Below, piece after piece: positions 8,432 through 17,524 of a DNA stretch of 41,345 nucleotides. Below the pieces are notes generated by a model. It was not told the origin of the DNA. It did no database searches and saw only the letters and a program-made list of their open reading frames with translations. Numbering within the stretch: the stretch's first letter is position 1; each line of letters opens with the position of its first letter. The DNA is taken from the NCBI GenBank assembly GCA_008633435.1, contig RKSL01000007.1, positions 1 to 41,345 on the forward strand, read 5' to 3'. Made by a program: the position numbers and the translations under genes. This DNA comes from Candidatus Desulfobulbus rimicarensis (lineage in GTDB: Bacteria; Desulfobacterota; Desulfobulbia; Desulfobulbales; Desulfobulbaceae).

Positions 8432-8623
8432 TTATTCAATGATGGTGATACATTTTTCAGGACAATACGCTGCGGCCTGATAGACATCGTCGGTGATGAC
8501 GGGAGTGCTGGTGACCAGGTCGGCCTTTTCCAGAATTTCATCCATGCAGAAGACCTCCGGGCAGAGTTCAACGCAGGTTTCACAGCCACTGCATAAATAG
8601 GTATCAATGAGTATTTCAGCCAT
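8432..8623 (-). CDS. Single-cluster [4Fe-4S] ferredoxin
   Basis: A 63-residue protein resembling the Desulfovibrio-type ferredoxins. The cluster motif is CSGCETCVELCPEVF near the N-terminus, and a distal CPEKC motif supplies the last ligand. The part between is too short for a second cluster. It would be a soluble cytoplasmic low-potential electron carrier. It starts at ATG 8623, eight bases after the purF stop, so the two are probably co-transcribed. What reaction it serves next to purF is unclear. The family call is firm. Confidence 0.9.
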   Translation of the reverse strand: MAEILIDTYLCSGCETCVELCPEVFCMDEILEKADLVTSTPVITDDVYQAAAYCPEKCITIIE

Positions 8624-8631
8624 TGCAACAC

Positions 8632-10062
8632 CTATTTAAGGCAGGGATCAAGGGCATCTTTTGTAAACGTTTTATCCGGCGTAATCGGATAGTTGCCGTT
8701 GAAACAGGCCAGGCAGAAGTTATTGTTGGGGATGCCTGTTGCCTCGACAAGTCCGTCCAGGCTCAGGTAGGTCAGTGAGTCAAGATTCATGTACTCCCGG
8801 ATGTCATCAACGGTTTTTGCGGCGGCAATAAGCTGGGTGGAAGAAGGGAAATCAATACCGTAGTAACAAGCATTAACCGTTGGCGGGCAGGAGACCAGCA
8901 TGTGAATTTCTTTTGCCCCGACATCCCGTAGCGCCTGCACTCTGCTCTTGCCGGTTGTGCCTCGGATGATGGAGTCTTCAACAATAATAACGCGTTTATT
9001 TTTTAACAGCGAACGTACCGGGTTGAGCTTCACCCGCACAGAAAAATCACGCATGGCCTGGGAGGGCTGAATAAAAGTGCGACCGACATAATGGTTGCGG
9101 ATCATTCCCATTTCCAGTGGGATCCCTGACGCCTGGGAATAGCCTATGGCCGCATAATTTCCCGAATCGGGAAAAGGCATGACAAAATCAGCTTCAATGG
9201 GAGCTTCTCTGGCAAGGATTTCTCCCATTTTTTTTCGGGTGGCATAGACATTGGTGCCAAAAATATCAGAGTCTGGTCGGGCAAAATAGACCTGTTCAAA
9301 AATACAAAAACTTTTTTGCCGGGATGGCCATGGGAAAATGGATTCGATTCCGTCTTTGTTGATAATGAGCACTTCGCCAGGTTCAACATCCCGAATATAC
9401 TGCGCATTAATTAGATCGAGGGCGCAGGTCTCCGAGGCCACCACATGGCCGCCGTTTTCCAGTTTTCCGAGACAGAGCGGACGAAAACCATTGGGGTCAC
9501 GAACGGCGATCATGGTGTCGGGGGTCATTAACAACAACGAGTACGCACCGCGTATACAGGCAAAGGATTCTTTTATTGCCTTGGCAAGTCCCATGTCGAG
9601 AGTTCTGGCCATGAGATGGACAACAATTTCACTGTCCATGGTGGTTTGAAAAATTGACCCTTTGGCTTCAAGATGTTTACGCAGATCAAGAGTATTGACC
9701 AGGTTGCCGTTATGGGCAACAGCCAGGGGCAGGCCCTTATGGGTGACCATGAAAGGCTGGGTATTGGTGATGGATGATTCTCCAGTGGTTGAATAACGCA
9801 CATGACCAACCGCAAGGTGGCCGGAAAGGCGTTGCAGATTGCTCTCGGTAAAGACCTCTGGTACCAGCCCCATATCTTTGTGCAGCACCATACATCTGCC
9901 GTTACCGGCTACAATACCAGCACTTTCCTGTCCCCGGTGCTGCAGGGCGTAAAGGCCAAAATAAGCAAGCTTTGCCGCATCTTCGTGGCCGAAAATACCG
10001 CAGATGCCACATTCGTGTGAGGGCTTGGTCTGTGTGTTGAGATCAGGAGTGTGCTGATTCAT
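8632..10062 (-). CDS. purF: Amidophosphoribosyltransferase (glutamine PRPP amidotransferase)
   Basis: The first committed enzyme of purine synthesis, forming phosphoribosylamine from PRPP and glutamine. The 476-residue protein has a short leader and then C18 in ECGICGIFGHEDAAK, the expected N-terminal nucleophile after propeptide removal. The LQHRGQESAG motif of the glutaminase domain follows. The PRPP loop appears as VIIVEDSIIRGTTG. Cysteines in SFCIFEQ, VNACYYGIDFP and NNFCLACFNG correspond to the four [4Fe-4S] ligands of Bacillus-type PurF, so this is the iron-sulfur, oxygen-sensitive type. It starts at ATG 10062; no strong ribosome binding site is seen. A ferredoxin gene follows closely. 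Confidence 0.95.
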   Translation of the reverse strand: MNQHTPDLNTQTKPSHECGICGIFGHEDAAKLAYFGLYALQHRGQESAGIVAGNGRCMVLHKDMGLVPEVFTESNLQRLSGHLAVGHVRYSTTGESSITNTQPFMVTHKGLPLAVAHNGNLVNTLDLRKHLEAKGSIFQTTMDSEIVVHLMARTLDMGLAKAIKESFACIRGAYSLLLMTPDTMIAVRDPNGFRPLCLGKLENGGHVVASETCALDLINAQYIRDVEPGEVLIINKDGIESIFPWPSRQKSFCIFEQVYFARPDSDIFGTNVYATRKKMGEILAREAPIEADFVMPFPDSGNYAAIGYSQASGIPLEMGMIRNHYVGRTFIQPSQAMRDFSVRVKLNPVRSLLKNKRVIIVEDSIIRGTTGKSRVQALRDVGAKEIHMLVSCPPTVNACYYGIDFPSSTQLIAAAKTVDDIREYMNLDSLTYLSLDGLVEATGIPNNNFCLACFNGNYPITPDKTFTKDALDPCLK

Positions 10063-10169
10063 AAGAGTGTGGAGGAAGAATGAAGGATGATGATAAAAAA
10101 CATCGAGTAAATTTACCTTTTCGAAGGTATTTCGTATTTTGTTATCATTTGACCATAAAAAAACGTTCT

Positions 10170-10273
10170 AACCTAAATCCTGCTGATGTAGCTGTCTCGA
10201 CGTTCGAATGCCGGACGACTGCAGGGCTTAGGTTTAAAGCAACAAGGCACAAAGAACGCCTCTTTGTGCCTTG
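10170..10273. other. Two strong hairpins between purF and selD
   Basis: In the 352-bp divergent gap, AACCTAAATCCTGC (10170-10183) pairs with GCAGGGCTTAGGTT (10221-10234), leaving a 2x2 internal loop. CAAGGCACAAAGA (10243-10255) pairs perfectly with TCTTTGTGCCTTG (10261-10273) around a 5-base loop. Neither is followed by a run of T on either strand, so neither is a standard terminator. It could be a leader RNA of either gene or a small palindromic repeat. The rest of the gap (10063-10169, 10274-10414) shows only A/T-rich sequence that may contain the promoters. Confidence 0.5.
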
Positions 10274-10414
10274 GATTATCAGGTGCATTTTTTAATTGGT
10301 CTATTCTTCAAAACAGATAACAAAATATTTTTCAACAAAATATGTAGAGATTTGGTAGAATACAAAGAAAAAAATAGTGTTGAGCTGTTTACCAATCAAT
10401 TCCCACGTTACATT

Positions 10415-11470
10415 ATGAAGGTTGAGTTAACACGGACTGTAAAAGCTGCCGGTTGAGCGGCAAAAATTGGCCCAGGGGACCTGAGCCAGATATTATGTGG
10501 TCTGGAACTGCCCAGTCATCCTGATCTGCTCGTTGGTTCAGAAACCTGCGATGATGCCGGGGTGTACCGTCTTAACGAGACAACCGCCCTTATCCAGACC
10601 GTTGATTTTTTTACTCCCATTGTGGATGATCCTTATGCCTTTGGTATGATTACCGCTGCCAATGCCTTGTCCGATGTTTATGCCATGGGGGGAAAGCCCC
10701 TGTTATGTATGAATCTTCTGGCCTGCCCGATCAAGGCCATGGAAAAGCAGGTTTTTCGTGACATCATCGAAGGCGGACTTGCCAAAATCAAAGAGGCAGG
10801 TGCCCTGCTGGTTGGTGGACATTCCATTGAAGATGCTGAACTCAAGTATGGTTTGTCTGTGACCGGTATTGTCCATCCGGATCGGCTTTTGCTCAATTCA
10901 GGTGCCTGCCCGGGAGATGTGCTGGTGTTAACGAAACCGCTTGGAACCGGAATCTTGTCTACAGCCATCAAGGGAGGGCTTGCAGATAACAGTGTGGAAG
11001 AGCTGATAGTCGAGGTTATGGCAACGCTTAACAGCACGCCTGCGGCCGTTGTTGGTGAATCCGGCTTTGCGGAAAATCTGGATTTATGCCCCCATAGCTG
11101 TACTGATATTACCGGATTTGGCCTGCTTGGCCATCTCCATGAAATGGCTGCAGCATCTGGAGCGGCAATGCGGATCTCTGCCGGGTCTGTTCCGGTGCTG
11201 CCCGGTGTGCTTGACTATATCAACATGGGAATAATTCCGGAAGGTGCGTATACCAACCAGAAATTTTACAGGAAATGGCTCAACTCCCCATTGGATGAAG
11301 ACGATCCTTTTCGTCTGCTCGGTTTTGACCCCCAGACCTCGGGGGGGTTACTCTATGCAATGCCACGCCTGGGTGCAGAGCAGCTTCTGGACACTCTTGG
11401 CAAGGGCCAGGTATGGATAATCGGTGAAGTTCTGGCCGAAAAAAGTGGTATGCTATATCTGGAGCAATGA
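10415..11470 (+). CDS. selD: Selenide, water dikinase (selenophosphate synthetase), itself a selenoprotein
   Basis: Makes selenophosphate from selenide and ATP for Sec-tRNA and other selenium uses. Read through one UGA (10454-10456) the frame gives 351 residues, the usual family length, starting MKVELTRTVKAAG-U-AAKIGPGDL. Sec14 and K17 match the catalytic Cys17 and Lys20 of the E. coli enzyme in spacing and context. The rest is standard: DDAGVY, DFFTPIVDDPYAFG, ANALSDVYAMGG, LVGGHSIED, TDITGFGLLGH, DPQTSGGLL. A hairpin that could be the bacterial SECIS lies 12 bases after the UGA. Annotation software would start the gene at 10562 and lose the active site. The gene end overlaps the next frame. 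I see no strong ribosome binding site before ATG 10415. Confidence 0.93.
10454..10488 (+). promoter_or_regulatory. Sec UGA codon and putative bacterial SECIS hairpin of selD
   Basis: The UGA at 10454-10456 is followed by a hairpin at 10468-10488: TGGC pairs with GCCA, one C.A mismatch, then CAG with CTG around a GGGAC loop. The apical loop sits about 20 bases after the UGA, as expected for SelB recruitment in bacterial selenoprotein mRNAs. The stem is short and was judged by eye. Confidence 0.65.
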
Positions 11471-13570
11471 GCCTGGTTACCGGATTGCAGCGATATCTCT
11501 TTGCCTCTACCCTCTGATACTTCTCTGTCTTAGTCTGCCTGCAGCTGCATTTGCGCAAGCTCATCCCCTGCCCCGTATTTTCATTGCTCTCAGCTATGAT
11601 GCTGAGAACCTCATCAGCCAGCCACAGGAAGAAGGGCTGATCGCAGGTCTGGAAGACGCAGGTTTTGTCGACGGTAAAACCGTTAGGGTTAAACGGTTTT
11701 ATATGGATACCCAGCGAACATATACCCGGCCCGATCAAATAACCTCCCGTGGCAGCCAGGCACTGGAAGCTCTACAGCAATTTCACCCGGATCTTGTCAT
11801 CACTGTAGATGATAATGCGGCTCGCACAGTGATGCTTTCCCTTATAGATACCCAGATTCCCGTTGTTTTTACCGGGATAAATACCTTGCCTGAACACTAT
11901 AATGTCAACCATAGATTCATGGAAAACCGGTTGAGTCCCGGCCAGAATGTGACCGGGGTGTATGAAAAGCTCTATATTGACAAGTCCATGCAACTGATGG
12001 AAGAAATTATTCCTGATCTGCGTAAAGTTGTGTTTATTGTTGATGGTTCACCCACTGGCAATGCCATTAAGACCCAGATGGAGACAGAACTTTTTTTGTA
12101 TGGAAGTCCTCCCCTCTACACGATCCGCCAGGTCAGTACTTTTGCAGAGTATAAATAATTCGCTATATCAATGCAGAACAGGAGGTCGGCGCTTACTATC
12201 CGGCAGCAGTTCGCCTGCGTACTGAATCCGGTGATTTTATAACAGCCAGAGAAATATTTAACTGGACACTTTCCCATGCACAGAAACCGGAGTTTGTCGG
12301 CATTACAGCGTTGTGCCGGGAGGGTGCTTTTGGCGGAGTGATGGTGAATTTCGTCGACATGGGCCGACAGGCCGCCCGTAAAGCTGTCCAGATTATCAAG
12401 GGGCGGAAGGCGGGAATGATCAGTATTGAGGATGCGCTGGACTATGTACTGGCGTTTAATATAGCCAGGGTCAGACAACTCAATCTGACTCTTTCTCCTG
12501 AGCTTTTGGCCGCGGCGGCCGAGCTTTATGAATCCATAGGAGCAGAAATTTCTTCGCAAAAATTTCATCTGCTCATGGTGCAGAGTCAGGCACCAGGGAT
12601 TGGCCCCGGGGCTGATGTTGAAAACGGGCTGCTGGCAAAACTTGCAGATAATGAGTTTTTTGAAGGCAGTGAGTTGAGGGTGAGCAGGCTGTACATGCAG
12701 GATGCAACCTTAAAAGGCTCAGATGCAGAGTTGCGTCAACAGGGAAGAGTTGTACTTCAGGAAATATACAGCCAGAATCCTGATTTAGTTGTTATCCTTG
12801 GTGATGCTGCAGCTCGTGAAGTCATGCTTCCTCTTGTGGATAGCGGCTACCCGTTTTTATTCGGAGCGACGATACTCCCGCCGGGATGGTACAATAAACA
12901 GCGCAATTTTATGGAGAGCCGTTCCAGCCCCGGCCATAATGTAAGTGGGGTGAGTGGCGAGTTGCATTACGAGAAAACCCTGGAGTTTGCCCGGATTGTT
13001 TTTCCGGAGGCACGCAAAGTTGTGGTGATTACTCCTGGCATCTTTCCCTGGAAAGATAATGTATCGATGCTTTTTAAAAGAGCATTGGGGAGGTGTCCTT
13101 CTTTTTGTGATTTTGATTCTGTGGAATACAGGCAGGTGACAACGTTTAATGAACTTAAGGAACGCATTCTCCACTATAATGATGATGCAACAGTGGATAT
13201 TGTCAGTGTTATTTATCCTGTCGGCTTGCTTCGTGGAGATGGGATGGTGTCTTCACCTGTTGAAATCAGGCATTGGCTGAATGAACATCAATTAAAACCT
13301 GATTTTGCCTTTTCAGACAGGTGGGTAAAGTCTGGTTATCTCATGGCTGCGGCAATCAATTATACTGAAACAGGTCTGCAGTTGGGGGCGCAGGCGCTGG
13401 CTGTTCTCAAGGGATGCAACCCCGGGGAAATGGCTATTGAAAAGCCAGCCTCCTCTCACCTGGCTATCAATCTTGCCCGTGCCGAGTATCTGGATGTGGA
13501 TATTCCCGTGGATATTCTTGAAGCTGCTGACAAAATTTATCAGGTGATGGAGCCGGACATAACGCAGTAA
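11424..13570 (+). pseudogene. Double ABC_sub_bind-type periplasmic binding protein, frameshifted
   Basis: One gene appears split over two frames: 11424-12158, and one open from 12155 to 13570. The first frame gives a signal-peptide-like hydrophobic stretch (LILLCLSLPAAAFAQA) and most of a periplasmic binding domain (FHPDLVITVDDNAARTVMLS, MENRLSPGQNVTGV). The second frame finishes that domain (GVMVNFVDMGRQAARKAVQI) and adds a second, related domain (NPDLVVILGDAAAREVMLPL, MESRSSPGHNVSGV). The pattern matches ABC_sub_bind/TrpX-like proteins. The N-terminus may be shifted too: an ATG at 11467, overlapping the selD stop and preceded by GGAG, reads 16 residues in a third frame before a stop. The protein may once have fed a ligand signal to the kinase encoded next. 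Real decay or assembly errors are both possible. Confidence 0.65.
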
Positions 13571-13583
13571 TCATTAAATATTT

Positions 13584-16328
13584 ATGGCAAAGGACAAACC
13601 GTACATCTCTGGTTCTCATCTCATCTATTCGCTGAGAACCCGTCTCATGCTCTCAAGCTTTATCCTGATTCTGGTGCCTCTGGCTCTGGCCGGATGGTTG
13701 ATTTTTTATCTGATCCAGGATCATCTCCGTGAAGATGCCGCTGCCCAGCTGCAGTCAAATCTTGCAGCAGTATCACTTTATTTTAACAATCAGGTAGAAA
13801 GAACACACTCCGCTGTTTTGGCCGCAGCACGAGATAACGTTGTCAAAACAACGCTCAGGCTGGGTATTACAGGTCAGCTCAAGAAACATCTTGCCGAGTT
13901 ACGCCGTCAGAATGGTCTTGATTTTCTCTTTATTATTGCCCCTGATGGACATGTTCCGCTTGCGTATCTGAATGAAGAGATTTCCAGGGCAAGTATTGGT
14001 GCAGTAGATTTTTCTGAGCATCCGGTATTTTCTGCTGTCAACAATAGACAGGGGGTGGCCTGTACCGTGCTTGAGGAGTCGTCATTTTTACTACAACTAC
14101 TTGAAATACAAGGGAAAGGTATAGACTTCAGACCTGTCGTGTTGGTTGAATCCGCTGCTATGATTGTATTGCGGGATACCTTTATAGGGACAGTATTCGG
14201 TGGTTTCATGGTCACTGATAATGATGATTTGATCGATGAAATTGAAAGTGCTGTGGGGGGGAGTCATGTCGAGTTTGTGGCTGCAGATCGTATGGTTGCA
14301 GGAACTGATAATATACATCCTCTAACCGGGGAACGGCGAACATTTTTCCCGGTAAAACTTGATTATACTCAACATGTTTTTTCCGGGGTTGATCATCCTG
14401 TCAGATCCCCGGAAGATGGTGTGATGATGGTTTTTGATTATTTACCCTTATCTGCACCAGGGCAGGAGCCGGAACTGGCTCTTGTTGTAGGCAGACCTTT
14501 ATCTGACTTTCTTGAAGTGCTGTACAAAATTGGCAAGGTGTTGTTCCTGGTTTTTACTGCGGCAGTGATTGTGGCACTGGCCGGGGCTGCCGTTATGTCG
14601 GGCTCTCTGGCTCGTCCTTTGCAGGACGTTGTGGCCTCCATGCGACGAATACGTTCAGGTGGGCAGTTTATCCCTCTTGAATGTCAACGGGACGATGAAA
14701 TCGGTGAGTTGATTTCCGGGTATAATGAGATGGCTCTTGCTCTTGATAATCGTATCAGGGAGCTGGGAGAGGAAATCAACTACCGCGAGGAAGCAGAGAT
14801 TAAGCTGGCAATGGAGTCCGAGCGGTTAAGAGTTACCCTGCAATCCCTTGATGACGCCGTAGTCGCAACGGATACTGCGGGGGACGTTGTGTTGATGAAC
14901 CGGGTGGCAGAGCAGTGGACAGGGTGGCAGCGGGAGGACGGAGCGGGACGGCCGGTTAAGGAACTCTTTAAAATGACCGGCAGTGATGGCACCATTCTTG
15001 TAGATCCTTTGCAGCTACTCCATGCCCGACAAACCCCTCCGCACTCATCGGTTGATTTGCAAATGATGGATGTTCAAGGGAAACAGCGTGTTGTTACGAT
15101 CAGTGGCTCGCAGCTTATTAACCGTGATGGGGAGATTTTAGGCTCAGTGCTTGTCTTGCGAGATGTTACCGACAGGCGCAGAATAGATGCTGAAATAGCA
15201 CGCGGTCAGAAATTGGAATCAGTGGGTGTACTCGCTGGCGGTATTGCCCATGATTTTAATAATTTGCTTACTGCAATTTTGGGAAATCTTTCTCTTGCCA
15301 GAATGGTTTCTTCTCCGGAGTCTCCTCATTATAAAAATATAGAGGATGCAGAAAAAGCCAGTCTGCGTGCCCGCGAGTTGACCCAACAGCTCCTGACTTT
15401 TTCCAGGGGAGGCAGTCCTGTAAAAGGGAATGTGGATTTGAAAGAACTGGTAAGGGACTCTGCGGAATTTGTGGTGCGGGGTGCAAATGTCCAGTTAAGA
15501 TTTGCCATGGATGAAGATCTCTGGCTGGTCACTGTGGATCGTGGACAGATTGGCCAGGTAATTGATAATCTGGTTATTAATGCCATGCAGGCTATGCCGA
15601 AAGGGGGCTTTATAGATATCAGTCTGTCGAATTTTCTGGCTGGAGAAAGTCGTCTGCTTCCTTTAAAAGAGAGTCATTATGTACAACTTGTTGTTCAGGA
15701 TCATGGAGCCGGGATACATGATGAACATCTGGGGCAGATTTTTGACCCCTATTTTACCACCAAAAAAGAGGGCAACGGCCTGGGGCTTTCTATTTGTTTT
15801 TCCATTATCAGAAAACATGGCGGCTATGTGACTGTTGATTCCAAGCCAGGTGAGGGAAGTCGGTTTAGTGTGTATCTTCCTGCAATATCCGGGGAGGTCT
15901 TCGCAAAGAAAGAGCCGGAAAGTGTGGTTGTGAATCCCCGGTCTGGAGGCGGGAAACGGATACTGGTCATGGATGATGACGAGCTGGTCTGTTCGGTTGT
16001 CGCCAGTATTCTTGAACATTTTGGGTATGACGCCGATTTTGCAGCAGACGGGGCTGAGGCTTTGGCAATGTATGGGCGGGCAAGAGATCAGGACAGGAAA
16101 TATGATCTGGTTATTATGGATCTTACCATCCCTGCCGGCATGGGTGGGGTTGAAGCCATCAAGAGACTGCTCGAACTTGACCCTACGGCTCAAGCCATTG
16201 TCTCAAGTGGCTATTCAAGCCATGAAGTCATGGCTAATTACACTGAGTACGGCTTTGTCGGAGTGGTGGTCAAGCCCTTTAAGATTGATGATCTGGGCCG
16301 CATTCTTCAAGAAACCCTTGGCGGGTAA
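13584..16328 (+). CDS. Membrane-bound hybrid sensor histidine kinase with receiver domain
   Basis: A 914-residue signalling protein. Order: membrane helix (about 20-45), a large periplasmic sensor part of the double-CACHE size (about 46-310), second helix (about 312-337), HAMP, a PAS-like domain (about 410-535, LDDAVVATDTAGDVVLMNRV), dimerisation/phosphoacceptor domain with H556 in AGGIAHDFNNLL, ATPase domain with DHGAGI and GNGLGLSI, then a receiver domain starting ILVMDDDELV with D846 as phosphoacceptor and VVKPF near the end. It autophosphorylates on H556 and probably relays to D846. No DNA-binding output is attached. It follows the periplasmic binding-protein gene by 13 bases, suggesting a sensor/binding-protein pair. 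The start at ATG 13584 lacks a good ribosome binding site. Confidence 0.9.
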   Translation: MAKDKPYISGSHLIYSLRTRLMLSSFILILVPLALAGWLIFYLIQDHLREDAAAQLQSNLAAVSLYFNNQVERTHSAVLAAARDNVVKTTLRLGITGQLKKHLAELRRQNGLDFLFIIAPDGHVPLAYLNEEISRASIGAVDFSEHPVFSAVNNRQGVACTVLEESSFLLQLLEIQGKGIDFRPVVLVESAAMIVLRDTFIGTVFGGFMVTDNDDLIDEIESAVGGSHVEFVAADRMVAGTDNIHPLTGERRTFFPVKLDYTQHVFSGVDHPVRSPEDGVMMVFDYLPLSAPGQEPELALVVGRPLSDFLEVLYKIGKVLFLVFTAAVIVALAGAAVMSGSLARPLQDVVASMRRIRSGGQFIPLECQRDDEIGELISGYNEMALALDNRIRELGEEINYREEAEIKLAMESERLRVTLQSLDDAVVATDTAGDVVLMNRVAEQWTGWQREDGAGRPVKELFKMTGSDGTILVDPLQLLHARQTPPHSSVDLQMMDVQGKQRVVTISGSQLINRDGEILGSVLVLRDVTDRRRIDAEIARGQKLESVGVLAGGIAHDFNNLLTAILGNLSLARMVSSPESPHYKNIEDAEKASLRARELTQQLLTFSRGGSPVKGNVDLKELVRDSAEFVVRGANVQLRFAMDEDLWLVTVDRGQIGQVIDNLVINAMQAMPKGGFIDISLSNFLAGESRLLPLKESHYVQLVVQDHGAGIHDEHLGQIFDPYFTTKKEGNGLGLSICFSIIRKHGGYVTVDSKPGEGSRFSVYLPAISGEVFAKKEPESVVVNPRSGGGKRILVMDDDELVCSVVASILEHFGYDADFAADGAEALAMYGRARDQDRKYDLVIMDLTIPAGMGGVEAIKRLLELDPTAQAIVSSGYSSHEVMANYTEYGFVGVVVKPFKIDDLGRILQETLGG

Positions 16329-16352
16329 ATGGTCTGTTTTTTTGCTGTACCC

Positions 16353-17483
16353 CTATGTCATTAAGGCCAGCAGCAGACGGGTGAGGTCAGTCATGTCCTG
16401 CAGGGTTACCTGTTCATCGGTGGAGTGGATGTGGGTCATTCCGGTGGCAATGATTGCGGTTTGCAGGCCGTTTCCATTAAAGATATTGGCATCGCTGCCG
16501 CCTCCGGCTATTTCGAATTGCAATTCCATGTTCATGTCATGGGCAGCCTTTCTTACCGTCTGGATGACCGGATCGTTATTACTCAGGCGCATGGCTGGAA
16601 AATCTGGTCGGATCTGAAAATCCAGCTCTGGTATCCCCCTGGCCTCTCCTGCCGGATCCCGCCATTGACTGATTGTTTCTGTAAAAATGGTTTCAATCTG
16701 TGCTGTCAGCTTTTGGAGCTTTTCAGGGGAGTGACTGCGTACTTCACCGATAATGCGCACCTGTTCCGCGACGATGTTTGAGGCAGCCCCTCCCTGGATG
16801 GTACCAAAGTTGACAGTCGTTTCCTGGTCAATCCTGCCGGAGGGCACCCTGGCAAGAGCCTGTGCAGCCAGGGTTATGGCATTGATTCCCCATTCTGGAT
16901 GCAGTCCGGCATGGGCGGCCATGCCTTTCAGGGTAATGGTCAGCAGATTGGCTGCAGGCGCTCCTGTAATGACCCGGCCAAAACCGCTGGAATCAAGAGC
17001 ATATCCCTGCTTTGCAGTAATGTGTTCCGGATTAAGAGCTTTAGAGCCAAGCAGACCTATTTCTTCGCAGGTGGTAAAGACGTATTCCATGGAAATGTGG
17101 GGCAGGTTGTTTTCCCTGATGATTGCCAGAGCCTCGATAAGGGCTGCAATGCCCGATTTATCATCACTGCCAAGTATAGTCTCGCCAAGGCTTGTAAAAA
17201 GATCATCTTTGCGAACGACTTTTACCCCGGTTCCGGGTTCCACTGTGTCGAGGTGGCAGTTGAAAAACAAAGGCTCACGTTCAAGCTCTCCTGAAAAACG
17301 AAAGAAAAGGTTGCCACATTCTGAACCGGTTTGTGAGGCAGAATCGTCTTCAAAGCGGGAGTCTGGAGACAGGGGCGCAAGGAGTTCATCGACCAGGGCG
17401 GCCATGCGGCCTTCATGGCGTGAAGGGCTGTCAGTTTCACAGAGACGGATAAATGTTCTTGCCAGGCGTTCTTTATTAATCAT
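16353..17483 (-). CDS. M20-family metallopeptidase, peptidase T-like
   Basis: A 376-residue cytosolic zinc aminopeptidase-type enzyme. Metal and catalytic motifs are in order: CHLDTVEP (H77, D79), ILGSDDKSG (bridging Asp 107/108), TCEEIG (E140 general base, E141), ALDSSG and near the C-terminus THIHSTDEQV. The middle part, with AAHAGLHPEWGINAI, is the dimerisation lid domain. Length and motifs fit the PepT-like subgroup (peptidase T2), which cleaves small peptides. It is the last gene of the minus-strand run behind ispDF, with a 41-base gap, and it converges on the histidine kinase gene with 24 bases between stops. Confidence 0.88.
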   Translation of the reverse strand: MINKERLARTFIRLCETDSPSRHEGRMAALVDELLAPLSPDSRFEDDSASQTGSECGNLFFRFSGELEREPLFFNCHLDTVEPGTGVKVVRKDDLFTSLGETILGSDDKSGIAALIEALAIIRENNLPHISMEYVFTTCEEIGLLGSKALNPEHITAKQGYALDSSGFGRVITGAPAANLLTITLKGMAAHAGLHPEWGINAITLAAQALARVPSGRIDQETTVNFGTIQGGAASNIVAEQVRIIGEVRSHSPEKLQKLTAQIETIFTETISQWRDPAGEARGIPELDFQIRPDFPAMRLSNNDPVIQTVRKAAHDMNMELQFEIAGGGSDANIFNGNGLQTAIIATGMTHIHSTDEQVTLQDMTDLTRLLLALMT

Positions 17484-17524
17484 GGGTCGAGTTGTTGGTG
17501 AGAGTGAGTTTTCTGAGTGGGAGA

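Noticed and set aside
10080-10295. 71-codon frame between purF and selD
   Set aside because: It covers the two hairpins, has no ribosome binding site and shows no protein-like composition.
10454-10456. UGA in selD as evidence of a pseudogene
   Set aside because: The codon stands exactly at the catalytic position and both flanks are conserved, with a hairpin behind it.
10562-11470. selD starting at GTG 10562
   Set aside because: This would remove the catalytic residue, the Lys and the first ATP-binding part; the frame is continuous from ATG 10415 when one UGA is read as Sec.
12150-12160. Programmed frameshift in the ABC_sub_bind gene
   Set aside because: TATAAATAATT is not a standard slippery heptamer, and I see no stimulating structure; a small deletion is simpler.
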